A stretch of DNA of 64,000 nt, from the NCBI RefSeq assembly GCF_004000885.1, contig NZ_BIMC01000004.1, positions 124,001 to 188,000 on the forward strand, in the 5' to 3' direction. Numbering within the stretch: the stretch's first letter is position 1; each line of letters opens with the position of its first letter. Source of the stretch: Paenibacillus glucanolyticus NBRC 15330. GTDB lineage: Bacteria; Bacillota; Bacilli; Paenibacillales; Paenibacillaceae. Position numbers and translations under genes: made by a program. The notes under the pieces are model-generated. The model was not told the origin of the DNA. It saw nothing but the letters and a program-made list of their open reading frames with translations, and ran no database searches. Of this stretch, positions 35,271 to 44,647 are shown one piece after another.

Positions 35271-35317
35271 CAAACCGTAGAAGAGAAAGAATCATGAACC
35301 ATGGGAGGATGAGAGAT

Positions 35318-37927
35318 ATGGCTGTGAGCAAAGGAACGATCGAAGTAAAGGGACAGACAGCAGGGGAGTACATTCAAGGTCTGATTGACAAAGCGAACCA
35401 GGCGAAAGAAAAGTTTATGGAATTGAATCAGGAGCAAATTGACGGGATTGTGCAGGCGATGGCCATCGCAGGCCTTGATAAGCATATGCAGCTGGCAAAA
35501 ATGGCTGTAGAAGAAACTGGCCGCGGTGTATATGAGGATAAAATTATCAAAAACTTGTTTGCCACAGAGTACATCCACAACAGCATCAAGTATGACAAAA
35601 CGGTGGGTGTCATTGAGGATAACGCTTTTGACAGCTTTCAGAAAATTGCGGAGCCGATCGGGATCATCATGGGGATTACCCCGGTAACCAATCCCACCTC
35701 CACAACAATTTTTAAGGCACTGATCTCCATCAAAACAAGAAACCCGATCATTTTCGGATTCCATCCATCCGCACAGGCATGCAGCAGGGAAGCTGCCCTG
35801 ATATTGCGGGATGCTGCTGTTGCTCAAGGTGCTCCGGCCGATTGCATTCAGTGGATCGAGGCTCCTTCCATGGATAAAACCAATACACTGATGAACCATC
35901 CTGATGTTGCCTGCATTCTGGCTACCGGCGGATCCGCGATGGTAAAGGCAGCCTACAGCTGCGGTAAACCTGCGCTTGGTGTAGGACCCGGCAATGTGCC
36001 TTGCTTCATTGAAAAAAGTGCAGATCTGGATCAGGCGGTAAATGACCTGATTCTGTCCAAGACCTTTGATAACGGTATGATATGTGCTTCTGAACAGGCA
36101 GTCATTATTGAGGAGCCTATCTATACGGCAGTGAAGAAAAAAATGATGGCCAGCGGCTGTTATTTCGTAAACAGGGAGGAACTGGCGAAGCTGACTGCAC
36201 ACGCGATGGTATCGGAGAAATGTGCGGTTAATCCGTCAATCGTCGGACAGCCGGCATTCAAGATTGCCGAGGCCTGCGGCTTTGAAGTGCCGGAGAGCAC
36301 CAAAATTCTGGTCGCCGAGCTGGAGGGAGTAGGTCCTGCATATCCACTGTCTGCCGAGAAGCTCAGTCCGGTTCTGGCCTGCTATAAAGTGAAAAATGCA
36401 GAGGAAGGAATTACGCGCGCGGAAGAAATGGTAGCATTTGGCGGCATGGGCCACTCGTCGGTCATCCACTCGCACAATGAGGAAATCATCATGAAATTCT
36501 CGGACCGGATGAAGACCTGCCGTATCCTGGTGAACCAGCCATCCTCGCAAGGCGGGATTGGTGACATCTACAACACGAACCTGCCATCGTTGACGCTGGG
36601 CTGCGGTTCGTATGGCCGTAACTCTACCTCGTCGAACGTAACAGCCGTCAACCTCATCAACGTGAAAAGGGTGAACCGCAGAACCGTGAATATGCAGTGG
36701 TTTAAAGTGCCGGATAAAATCTATTTTGAAAAAGGATCCACGCAGTATCTTGCCAAAATGCCCGATATTACCCGGGTTGCTATCGTAACCGATCCGATGA
36801 TGGTGAAGCTTGGCTACGTAGAGCGGGTAGAGCACTATCTGCATCAGCGCAGAGTGCCGGTTGCTATCGAGGTGTTCTCGGAGGTTGAGCCGGATCCTTC
36901 CACAACGACGGTAGAACGCGGATCGGAGATGCTGAAGCGATTCCAGCCGGACTGCATCATTGCCCTCGGCGGCGGTTCGCCGATGGATGCAGCAAAAGCG
37001 ATGTGGCTGTTCTATGAATACCCGGATACGAACTTCAATAATCTGAAGCAAAAATTTATGGATATCCGCAAACGGGTCTATAAATATCCGAAGCTTGGAC
37101 AGAAGGCAAAATTCGTTGCCATTCCAACCACCTCGGGAACGGGCTCGGAAGTGACCTCGTTTGCGGTCATTACGGATAAAGTGCTGGGGAATACCAAGTA
37201 CCCGCTGGCTGACTATGAGCTGACCCCGGATGTTGCGATTATCGATCCGGAATTTGTATACACCCTGCCAAAAACAGCGGTAGCGGATACCGGGATGGAC
37301 GTTTTGACACATGCCATCGAGGCGTATGTATCGGTCATGGCTAACGATTTCACAGATGGTTTGGCAATCAAGGCCATACAGCTGGTGTTCCAGTATCTTG
37401 AGCAGTCGGCGCTTACCGGCGACAAGCTGGCCAGAGAGAAAATGCATAATGCTTCGACGCTTGCCGGCATGGCCTTCGCGAATGCATTCCTTGGCATCAA
37501 TCATAGCCTTGCGCATAAATGGGGCGGCCAGTATCACACAGCTCACGGGCGAACCAATGCAATCCTGCTGCCGCACGTCATCCGTTACAATGCCAAGAAG
37601 CCAACCAAATTTGCCGCTTGGCCTAAATACACTCACTTTGTAGCCGATGAGAGATATGCAGAAATTGCAAGGATTCTGGGCTTGCCTGCAAGAACGACGG
37701 AAGAGGGCGTCAACAGTTTGATCGGTGCAATCCGAGAGCTGAACAAGAAGCTGGGCATCGAAGAGTCGTTCCAGCAGCTGGGAATCGATCCTCAAGATTT
37801 TGAGAAACGTGTTGAGCATTTGGCGGACCGGGCCTTTGAAGACCAGTGTACTACGAGCAATCCGAAGCTGCCGCTTGTCACAGAGCTTGCGGAAGTATAC
37901 CGCAACACGTTCTACGGCCGCTTTTAA
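35318..37927 (+). CDS. adhE: Bifunctional acetaldehyde-CoA/alcohol dehydrogenase AdhE
   Basis: A fermentative enzyme that converts acetyl-CoA through acetaldehyde to ethanol, re-oxidising two NADH; AdhE proteins assemble into spirosome filaments. The 869-residue fusion has the aldehyde dehydrogenase domain first, with catalytic C256 in GMICASEQ, and an iron-dependent alcohol dehydrogenase from about residue 450, with GGGSPMDAAKAM and the iron-binding histidines in HSLAHKWGG and HGRTNAI. The ATG at 35318 follows GGGAGG by nine bases and gives the usual family length. It pairs with pflBA downstream and fnr upstream as one anaerobic module. Confidence 0.96.
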   Translation: MAVSKGTIEVKGQTAGEYIQGLIDKANQAKEKFMELNQEQIDGIVQAMAIAGLDKHMQLAKMAVEETGRGVYEDKIIKNLFATEYIHNSIKYDKTVGVIEDNAFDSFQKIAEPIGIIMGITPVTNPTSTTIFKALISIKTRNPIIFGFHPSAQACSREAALILRDAAVAQGAPADCIQWIEAPSMDKTNTLMNHPDVACILATGGSAMVKAAYSCGKPALGVGPGNVPCFIEKSADLDQAVNDLILSKTFDNGMICASEQAVIIEEPIYTAVKKKMMASGCYFVNREELAKLTAHAMVSEKCAVNPSIVGQPAFKIAEACGFEVPESTKILVAELEGVGPAYPLSAEKLSPVLACYKVKNAEEGITRAEEMVAFGGMGHSSVIHSHNEEIIMKFSDRMKTCRILVNQPSSQGGIGDIYNTNLPSLTLGCGSYGRNSTSSNVTAVNLINVKRVNRRTVNMQWFKVPDKIYFEKGSTQYLAKMPDITRVAIVTDPMMVKLGYVERVEHYLHQRRVPVAIEVFSEVEPDPSTTTVERGSEMLKRFQPDCIIALGGGSPMDAAKAMWLFYEYPDTNFNNLKQKFMDIRKRVYKYPKLGQKAKFVAIPTTSGTGSEVTSFAVITDKVLGNTKYPLADYELTPDVAIIDPEFVYTLPKTAVADTGMDVLTHAIEAYVSVMANDFTDGLAIKAIQLVFQYLEQSALTGDKLAREKMHNASTLAGMAFANAFLGINHSLAHKWGGQYHTAHGRTNAILLPHVIRYNAKKPTKFAAWPKYTHFVADERYAEIARILGLPARTTEEGVNSLIGAIRELNKKLGIEESFQQLGIDPQDFEKRVEHLADRAFEDQCTTSNPKLPLVTELAEVYRNTFYGRF

Positions 37928-38236
37928 ATCCAAGAAATACGAGAGACGGGTTGTGGACTGCGGACTGCATAACAGAAGCGGGCGGGTAAAACAGAGTGAT
38001 AAAAATCACGGGAAAAGATAAGTTTGTGATTTTTATCACAGATGCTGAGAATGAACAGGATTACAATAAAAGTGTAGAAGAAAGCTGAATCTCAGGTCTT
38101 TGATATAGAAGCTTGAAGGTACACGGCGGGGTCGAGGCATATTGATCGTGAAAATAATCACATTAAGATCTGAGATGGATCAATGTGTGACTCCGCCTGT
38201 GCAGCAAGCTGCAGCATAATCTAGGAGGGATTCAAT
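37928..38236 (+). promoter_or_regulatory. pflB promoter region with tandem Fnr boxes
   Basis: Two boxes occur: AGTGATAAAAATCACG (37995-38010) and the perfect TGTGATTTTTATCACA (38025-38040). They are exactly 30 bp apart and so on the same helix face. The -10 TACAAT at 38062-38067 starts 21 bases after the second box, giving centres near -41.5 and -71.5. A leader of about 160 bases without recognised structure follows, then GGAGGG before pflB. No adhE terminator is obvious in this gap. Confidence 0.78.
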
Positions 38237-40483
38237 ATGTCGGTGATTGAAAAAGAAGTGGGCTGGAAAGGTTTTAAATCAGGTAAATGGAACAAGCGGA
38301 TTGACGTTAATGATTTTATTGCAGAGAACATAACACCTTATTATGGCTCTGATGATTTTTTGGCAGGACCAACGGACAACACGAAGGCACTCTGGGATAT
38401 CGTATCGGATTTAACCAAAAAAGAACGGGATAATGGCGGGGTGCTGGATGTTGATGTGAATACGCCTTCCACGATTGTGTCCCATCAACCTGGCTATTTG
38501 GATAAGGAGAAGGAACAGATCGTCGGCGTACAGACGGATGAGCCGTTCAAGCGTTCGATTCAGCCGTTCGGCGGAATCCGAATGATGATTGATGCTTGCA
38601 ACGCATATGGTTTTGAAATGCCGCAAGCGGTAGTGGACATCTTCTCAGGCATACGCAAAACACATAACCAGGGCGTGTTTGATGCCTATACCTCGGAGAT
38701 GAGGGCAGCCCGTAAGGCAGGGATTATTACAGGTCTTCCCGATGCTTATGGCCGCGGTCGTATTATTGGCGATTATCGTAGAATCTCCTTGTATGGTGTA
38801 GATGTCTTGATCCAGGATAAATTGCGAGAGCTGGGTGAGCTTGAGGTTGATGCGATGGATGAGCCGGTGATCCGATTGCGGGAAGAGCTGTCAGAGCAAA
38901 TCCGTGCACTTAAGGAATTGAAGGAAATGGCGGGCATGCACGGCTTTGACATTTCGAAGCCTGCGAATACGGCGAAGGAAGCATTCCAATGGCTGTATTT
39001 CGGTTATTTAGCTGCTATCAAGGAACAGAATGGCGCAGCCATGTCGCTTGGCCGGGTATCTACTTTCCTTGATATCTACATCCAGCGTGATCTGGCTGAA
39101 GGCAAGCTGACGGAAGAGACTGCACAGGAGCTGGTTGACCATTTTGTCATGAAACTGCGGATCGTGAAGTTCCTGCGTACACCGGACTACAATGAACTGT
39201 TCAGCGGTGATCCAACATGGGTCACAGAATCGATTGGCGGTATGTCGTTAAATGGGGGAACAAGAGTAACCAAGAACAGCTTCCGTTTCCTGCATACGTT
39301 GTATAATTTGGGCCCTGCCCCGGAACCGAACTTGACGGTATTATGGTCTGAGAAACTGCCCGAAGGCTTCAAGAAATACTGCTCGAAGGTATCGATCGAA
39401 ACCAGCTCGATCCAATATGAGAACGATGATCTCATGCGTCCGATTTACGGAGACGATTACGGGATTGCTTGCTGCGTATCCGCTATGCGCATCGGGAAAC
39501 AGATGCAGTTCTTCGGAGCCAGAGCCAATCTGGCCAAAGCGCTCCTGTATGCGATCAACGGCGGGAAGGATGAGAAATCCGGCGCCCAGGTTGGTCCGGA
39601 ATACCCTGCTATTACGGCAGAGGTTCTGAGTTATGACGAGGTCATGAAGCGATTCAAGCCGATGATGGAATGGCTTGCAAAGCTGTATATGAACACACTG
39701 AACGTGATCCACTATATGCATGATAAATACAGCTACGAACGGATTGAAATGGCGCTTCATGATCGGGATATTCTGCGGACGATGGCATGCGGTATAGCGG
39801 GCCTGTCCGTAGCGGCGGATTCGCTGAGTGCAATCAAGCATGCACAGGTGAAGCCTGTACGCAATGAGCAAGGGATTGCAGTTGATTTTGAAATAGAAGG
39901 CGACTTTCCGTGCTACGGTAACAACGACGATCGGGTTGACGACATCGCCGTAGAACTCGTTGAAGCCTTCATGAGCATGATTCGCAAACACAAGGCATAC
40001 CGCGATGCGATGCCGACCCAATCGGTGCTGACCATTACGTCCAATGTCGTATACGGCAAGAAAACGGGAACCACACCGGACGGCCGCAAGGAGGGCGAGC
40101 CGTTTGCGCCGGGTGCGAACCCTATGCACGGACGCGATAAGAAGGGTGCCCTCGCTTCATTGACTTCCGTGGCCAAGCTGCCTTATGAGGACAGCCTCGA
40201 CGGGATATCGAATACATTCTCGATTGTACCGAAAGCCCTCGGGAAGGAAAGCGAGATTCGCGTGAACAATCTGGTTGCGATGCTGGATGGATATTTTGGA
40301 AGCAAGGCTCATCATCTGAACGTGAACGTGTTTGACCGGGAGCAGCTGATGGATGCGATGGAACATCCGGAGAATTATCCGCAGTTAACGATCCGGGTAT
40401 CCGGGTATGCGGTCAATTTTGTCAAACTGACACGCGAACAGCAGCTCGACGTGATCAATCGTACCTTCCACGGTACGATGTAA
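38237..40483 (+). CDS. pflB: Formate acetyltransferase (pyruvate formate-lyase)
   Basis: A glycyl-radical enzyme that splits pyruvate with CoA into acetyl-CoA and formate under anaerobic conditions. The 748-residue protein has the catalytic cysteine pair C412-C413 (CCVSAMRIG) and the radical glycine G723 in RVSGYAVNF. It supplies acetyl-CoA for AdhE. The activating enzyme gene follows after 43 bases. The radical site makes it oxygen-sensitive, in line with the Fnr-type promoter. Confidence 0.97.
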   Translation: MSVIEKEVGWKGFKSGKWNKRIDVNDFIAENITPYYGSDDFLAGPTDNTKALWDIVSDLTKKERDNGGVLDVDVNTPSTIVSHQPGYLDKEKEQIVGVQTDEPFKRSIQPFGGIRMMIDACNAYGFEMPQAVVDIFSGIRKTHNQGVFDAYTSEMRAARKAGIITGLPDAYGRGRIIGDYRRISLYGVDVLIQDKLRELGELEVDAMDEPVIRLREELSEQIRALKELKEMAGMHGFDISKPANTAKEAFQWLYFGYLAAIKEQNGAAMSLGRVSTFLDIYIQRDLAEGKLTEETAQELVDHFVMKLRIVKFLRTPDYNELFSGDPTWVTESIGGMSLNGGTRVTKNSFRFLHTLYNLGPAPEPNLTVLWSEKLPEGFKKYCSKVSIETSSIQYENDDLMRPIYGDDYGIACCVSAMRIGKQMQFFGARANLAKALLYAINGGKDEKSGAQVGPEYPAITAEVLSYDEVMKRFKPMMEWLAKLYMNTLNVIHYMHDKYSYERIEMALHDRDILRTMACGIAGLSVAADSLSAIKHAQVKPVRNEQGIAVDFEIEGDFPCYGNNDDRVDDIAVELVEAFMSMIRKHKAYRDAMPTQSVLTITSNVVYGKKTGTTPDGRKEGEPFAPGANPMHGRDKKGALASLTSVAKLPYEDSLDGISNTFSIVPKALGKESEIRVNNLVAMLDGYFGSKAHHLNVNVFDREQLMDAMEHPENYPQLTIRVSGYAVNFVKLTREQQLDVINRTFHGTM

Positions 40484-40526
40484 GAATGGAAAGTAACAAC
40501 AGCGGATACAGAAAGGATGACGCCCT

Positions 40527-41255
40527 ATGCTTAAAGGTCATATACACTCCATAGAAACGTTCGGAACGGTGGACGGTCCAGGTATCCGCTTTGTACTCTT
40601 CATGCAGGGATGTCTGCTGAAGTGTCAATATTGCCACAATCCGGATACGTGGGGATTGCATGAAGGACAGGAAATGACGGTAGAGGATGTGCTGGCTCAG
40701 ATTGAGCCTTATCTAAGTTACTATCGTTCTTCCGGTGGAGGGCTGACCGTATCCGGAGGCGAGCCGACACTGCAGTATCCTTTTGTAACCGAGCTGTTTA
40801 AGGAAGTAAAGCGCCGCTGGAATCTGCACACGACCCTTGACAGCAACGGTTATAATGAGCCGGAGAAAATATCGGAGCTGCTGGAGCATACCGACTTGGT
40901 TCTGCTCGATCTGAAGCATATCAACGATGAGAAGCATATCAAGCTGACCGGGAAGTCGAATGAGAGGACGCTGAAGACCGCCCGCTGGCTGTCCCACCAT
41001 GGTCGAAAAATGTGGGTCCGGCACGTATATGTGCCGGGTATCCATGACAGCGAACACGACCTGAGGGCACTCGGTCAATTTATTCGCACTTTACAAGGCG
41101 TTGATAAATTCGAAATTCTGCCCTACCATCAGATGGGTGTGTACAAATGGAAGGAACACGGAATGGCATATCCGCTAGAAGGAGTTCCGTCACCGTCAGA
41201 GGAAGAAATCGCACGCGCTTATCAGTTGATTGGCGAAGCAGCCGAGCAAAAATAA
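40527..41255 (+). CDS. pflA: Pyruvate formate-lyase activating enzyme
   Basis: A radical SAM enzyme that installs the glycyl radical on PflB. The 242-residue protein has the CxxxCxxC cluster motif as CLLKCQYC near residue 30, followed by a glycine-rich VSGGEPTLQ SAM-binding segment. AAAGGATG precedes the ATG. It is co-transcribed with pflB and ends before a terminator. Confidence 0.96.
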   Translation: MLKGHIHSIETFGTVDGPGIRFVLFMQGCLLKCQYCHNPDTWGLHEGQEMTVEDVLAQIEPYLSYYRSSGGGLTVSGGEPTLQYPFVTELFKEVKRRWNLHTTLDSNGYNEPEKISELLEHTDLVLLDLKHINDEKHIKLTGKSNERTLKTARWLSHHGRKMWVRHVYVPGIHDSEHDLRALGQFIRTLQGVDKFEILPYHQMGVYKWKEHGMAYPLEGVPSPSEEEIARAYQLIGEAAEQK

Positions 41256-41310
41256 TCGGTGGCGAACTAATTTTGCTGTATTATACTGAACATAATATGT
41301 TATTATTTAT

Positions 41311-41351
41311 AACAATAACCTTTCCTCATTATGGAAGGGTTATTGTTTTTT
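41311..41351 (+). terminator. Terminator of pflBA
   Basis: The stem AACAATAACCTTTCC / GGAAGGGTTATTGTT with a short loop is followed by TTTT. Confidence 0.9.
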
Positions 41352-41399
41352 GTGGAGGATTTTATCCCTTAGATAGAAAAATATCGACCTATCGAAAAG

Positions 41400-41418
41400 T
41401 GGAATCGCTTTCTATAAT
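41400..41418 (+). promoter_or_regulatory. Promoter with cre-like box of the sugar ABC operon
   Basis: TATAAT at 41413-41418 is a good -10. TGGAATCGCTTTCT at 41400-41413 resembles a cre box (13 of 15 consensus positions when one base is added on each side) and overlaps the -10, a location where CcpA would repress. The -35 is weak. Confidence 0.45.
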
Positions 41419-41475
41419 GAAGATGTAAGGAAAACGCCTATCAAATATACAAATACTTCGGGAGGGTCAAAGACA

Positions 41476-42828
41476 ATGAAGAAAAAGGGTCTGGCATTAT
41501 TAATGTCGCTTCTGTTCGTCTCGTCCGCACTTTTGTCCGCATGCGGTGACAAGGGAGCAGAGAAACCATCAGGTGGTACGGAAGGCGCGGCCAGCAATGA
41601 ACCGTTTGAAATTACAATTCGCCATACACAGGTAGGCGAATCCAAGAAGTTCCGTCTTGCATTGCTGAACGATGTGGTCAGCAAAACCGAAGAAGCTGTA
41701 CCCGGGCTTAAAATCAAGCTGGACGCAGTAGACTCCGAAGTGAACCGTAAAGAGAAATTAAGAGGCGAGATGGCCGCAGGCAAGCCGCCGGAAGTATTCG
41801 ATGTGTTCGGAAGCCCGGACGCAGGCGTATATTCCAAAGAAGGCTTGATGCTTGATTTAACCCCTATTTTGGAAGAACTCGGCATTAAAGACAAATTTAC
41901 AACACTGGATCCATTCACGCATGAAGGCAAGATTTACGGATTGCCAATCGGCGGCTCCATTGAAGGGATTTTCTATAACAAGGATTACTTTGCACAGAAA
42001 GGTCTGACCGTGCCGAAAACTTTGGCGCAGCTGGAGCAAATTGCGGAAGCAATCAAAGCCGACGGAAAAATTCCGTTTGCACAATCCTCCAAGGACGCAT
42101 GGATTCCGCTCATGACCACGAATAATCTATGGAGCTATTATGCAGGAGCGGAAGTTACGTATGGCTTTAAGACCGGAGAAACCAAATGGACCGATCCAAA
42201 AGTCGTAGAAGGCGTGAAGAAACATCAGGAATGGGTTGAAAAGGGTTACTTCAAAAAAGGCGAGCTCGGTTTCGAGTATGCGGACATGAGAAACCAGATC
42301 ATCTCCGGCGAAGCTATGATGATGATGGACGGATCGTGGGCTAACTCCGTATTCAGAGATCCAGCTCAAGCAGGCGATATGGTAGGCAAGATCGGATACT
42401 TTAACCTGCCTCCGGTTAATGAAGGCGATCCTGTGATTGTCATGCAGGATGCTAATAATGGATACGGCTTCTCTGCTTCGGTGGCTGAGGATCCTCGTAA
42501 ACTTCAAGCGGTTAAAGAATTCATCAAAAATATGTGGACAGATGAAATGCAGCTTCGCGGTCTGAAAGAAGACGGCGTGCTGCCGGCGATGAAGATGGAT
42601 CTGGCAACCATGAACTCCACTTCGGACGATCCGCTCATGCAGGATATTTTCAAAGGGGTAAGTGAAATCAAATATTCCTTCCCTGCCTTTGATGCACTTG
42701 TTCAAGCAGACGTGAATACGGCACTGAGCATGGGGATTCAACAGGTCATCGGCGGCGAGCTTGATGCCGAGAAGATGCTGGAGAATGTTCAAGCAGCACA
42801 AGAAGCGGCTAACGCTGCAGAGGAATAA
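41476..42828 (+). CDS. Carbohydrate ABC transporter substrate-binding lipoprotein
   Basis: A 450-residue extracellular solute-binding protein of family 1. The signal peptide ends in the lipobox LSAC near residue 22. The mature protein has the two-lobe pattern of sugar binders (GLPIGGSIEGIFYNKDYF, later MMMDGSWANS). It delivers a sugar or oligosaccharide to the permeases downstream. With the cytoplasmic NagZ-like enzyme at the end of the locus, an amino-sugar or muropeptide-derived ligand is plausible but unproven. GGGAGGG lies nine bases before the ATG. Confidence 0.92.
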   Translation: MKKKGLALLMSLLFVSSALLSACGDKGAEKPSGGTEGAASNEPFEITIRHTQVGESKKFRLALLNDVVSKTEEAVPGLKIKLDAVDSEVNRKEKLRGEMAAGKPPEVFDVFGSPDAGVYSKEGLMLDLTPILEELGIKDKFTTLDPFTHEGKIYGLPIGGSIEGIFYNKDYFAQKGLTVPKTLAQLEQIAEAIKADGKIPFAQSSKDAWIPLMTTNNLWSYYAGAEVTYGFKTGETKWTDPKVVEGVKKHQEWVEKGYFKKGELGFEYADMRNQIISGEAMMMMDGSWANSVFRDPAQAGDMVGKIGYFNLPPVNEGDPVIVMQDANNGYGFSASVAEDPRKLQAVKEFIKNMWTDEMQLRGLKEDGVLPAMKMDLATMNSTSDDPLMQDIFKGVSEIKYSFPAFDALVQADVNTALSMGIQQVIGGELDAEKMLENVQAAQEAANAAEE

Positions 42829-42847
42829 ATAATCAAGATTAGACGTT

Positions 42848-42886
42848 AAAGGGCACCACCCGCTGCTAGACATGGGGGTGCCCTTT
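42848..42886 (+). terminator. Intercistronic attenuating terminator after the binding-protein gene
   Basis: The arms AAAGGGCACC and GGTGCCCTTT form a strong stem with a weak T-run, and no clear promoter follows. Partial read-through would give more binding protein than permease, as is common in such operons. Confidence 0.75.
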
Positions 42887-42920
42887 CGTCTAAATTACAG
42901 ACATAAATACGGAGGTTACC

Positions 42921-43805
42921 ATGAACAAAGCGCTGAGAAATCCTCTGATTTACATCGTTTTTGTGCTGCCGGCATTCATACTGTTTCTGGCCTTTTTCAT
43001 ATACCCGATTTTCACTGCGTTTGATAACAGCTTTACGAGCTGGAACGGCATCTCCAAAGATGTGAAGTACATTGGGCTTGATAACTATGTTACCGCAATT
43101 AATGACGATGCTTTTTGGAAAGCAGTTAAGAATAACGTTTATTTCATTCTCTTTTCCTGTTTGATCCAGGTTCCGATTATCGTGATTTTTTCATTGCTTA
43201 TTGCAAACGTGAAACGTCTGAAGGGACTTTACAAGACAGCGGTTTTTGCACCATCTATTATGTCAACAGCAGTTATCGGCATTTTGTGGGGGTTCATTTA
43301 CAACCCGGACTTTGGCCTGATGAATGAAATTTTAGGATTGGTTGGCGTTGAGCCAATTTACTGGCTGTCTGATCGAAAATGGGCCATGATTGCCATCCTC
43401 ATTACGAACGGCTGGCAATGGACCGGCTTTTACATCGTGATGGTGCTTGCGGCGATTCTATCCATACCTAAGGAGCTTGATGAGGCTGCCGCGATGGATG
43501 GTGCGACAGGCGTTCAGAGAGCCACGAAAATCACGCTTCCATTAATTATGCCAATTATCTCTGTAGTGATCATGCTTTCGATCGCGGGAGCCATGAAAGC
43601 GGCGGATATTATTCTGGTTATGACCAAGGGCGGGCCGGCCGGCTCAACCGACGTTATGGCAACATATATGATTCGATATGCAATTACGAGTTTCAAACAT
43701 GGTTTTGGCAATTCGATTGCCGTGTTGATCTTCCTCTTCACGATTATCGTAACCGTGCTCTACCAGGTGCTGATTGCACGTCGCAACGAAAGGATTGAAT
43801 ACTGA
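42921..43805 (+). CDS. Sugar ABC transporter permease (MalF/UgpA type)
   Basis: A 294-residue integral membrane permease with six predicted segments. The EAA loop that contacts the ATPase reads ELDEAAAMDGATGVQRATKI near residue 185. The stop overlaps the start of the second permease (TGATG), so the pair is translationally coupled. No ATPase gene is present in the operon; a shared MsmX-type ATPase encoded elsewhere is the usual solution in Bacillales. Confidence 0.93.
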   Translation: MNKALRNPLIYIVFVLPAFILFLAFFIYPIFTAFDNSFTSWNGISKDVKYIGLDNYVTAINDDAFWKAVKNNVYFILFSCLIQVPIIVIFSLLIANVKRLKGLYKTAVFAPSIMSTAVIGILWGFIYNPDFGLMNEILGLVGVEPIYWLSDRKWAMIAILITNGWQWTGFYIVMVLAAILSIPKELDEAAAMDGATGVQRATKITLPLIMPIISVVIMLSIAGAMKAADIILVMTKGGPAGSTDVMATYMIRYAITSFKHGFGNSIAVLIFLFTIIVTVLYQVLIARRNERIEY

Positions 43806-44632
43806 TGAGAGCACTGAAGAAACTGATCCCGCATATATTCCTGATGGCTTATCTGCTCATCATTCTCTATCCATTCCTGTTCGTGTTGTTCTCTTCCGTG
43901 AAGGTGGATAATCAGTCCATCGCGTCGAACCCGTTTGGACTGCCAAGCACGTTTGTATTCGATAACTACGTCAATGCGTGGGTTAACGCCAAGATCAGCA
44001 CCTACTTCTGGAACAGCTTGTACATCGGCGTGCTGTCTGCCTGCTTGTCGATCCTGTTTGCGGCAATGCTGGCATTTGCGGTCACACGCATGCGGTACAA
44101 CCGGATCAGCGCAATTGTTTTCCAATGTATTTTAATAGGGATGCTGATTCCTAACAATTCTCTGATGCTGCCGATTTATGGCATGATGAGACAGCTCGAC
44201 ATTTTGAACACACATATGGCTCTCATTCTACCGTATGTTGCTAATGCGATACCCTTCTCTGTCATTATTCTGGCAGCCTTCATGCGGTCGTTGCCCGGAG
44301 AAATAGAAGAAGCGGCAGTTATTGATGGATTGAGGTCTGGCGGGTTGTTTGCTAGAATTATCTTACCTCTAACCGTTCCGGCCATCGTTACCGTTTTCAT
44401 TATCAACTTCCTCGGTAACTGGAACGAATTCTTGCTTGCTAACTATTTCCTATCTAATGATGAACTGAGAACGCTGCCTGTCGGAATGGTCGGTTTCAGA
44501 GACGCCTATAATATGAACTACGCGCAGATGTCGGCGGGTATCGTATTCAGCGTACTTCCGGTCCTAATCATCTATGCAGTTCTACAAGAGAAGATTATTG
44601 AAGGTGTCACCGCAGGAAGTGTCAAGGGGTAA
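43805..44632 (+). CDS. Sugar ABC transporter permease (MalG/UgpE type)
   Basis: A 275-residue second permease with six membrane segments and the EAA loop EIEEAAVIDGLRSGG near residue 165. It forms a heterodimer with the preceding permease. It is followed after 15 bases by the histidine kinase gene, so transport and sensing are in one operon. Confidence 0.93.
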   Translation: MRALKKLIPHIFLMAYLLIILYPFLFVLFSSVKVDNQSIASNPFGLPSTFVFDNYVNAWVNAKISTYFWNSLYIGVLSACLSILFAAMLAFAVTRMRYNRISAIVFQCILIGMLIPNNSLMLPIYGMMRQLDILNTHMALILPYVANAIPFSVIILAAFMRSLPGEIEEAAVIDGLRSGGLFARIILPLTVPAIVTVFIINFLGNWNEFLLANYFLSNDELRTLPVGMVGFRDAYNMNYAQMSAGIVFSVLPVLIIYAVLQEKIIEGVTAGSVKG

Positions 44633-44647
44633 TACAGGAGCGGGAGC

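Noticed and set aside
36236..37933. 565-codon open frame on the minus strand
   Set aside because: Antisense shadow of adhE; its translation is rich in His/Arg/Ile with no recognisable domain.
42848..42886. End of the sugar transporter operon
   Set aside because: A strong stem is present, but permeases follow in the same direction without a visible promoter, so an attenuator is more likely.
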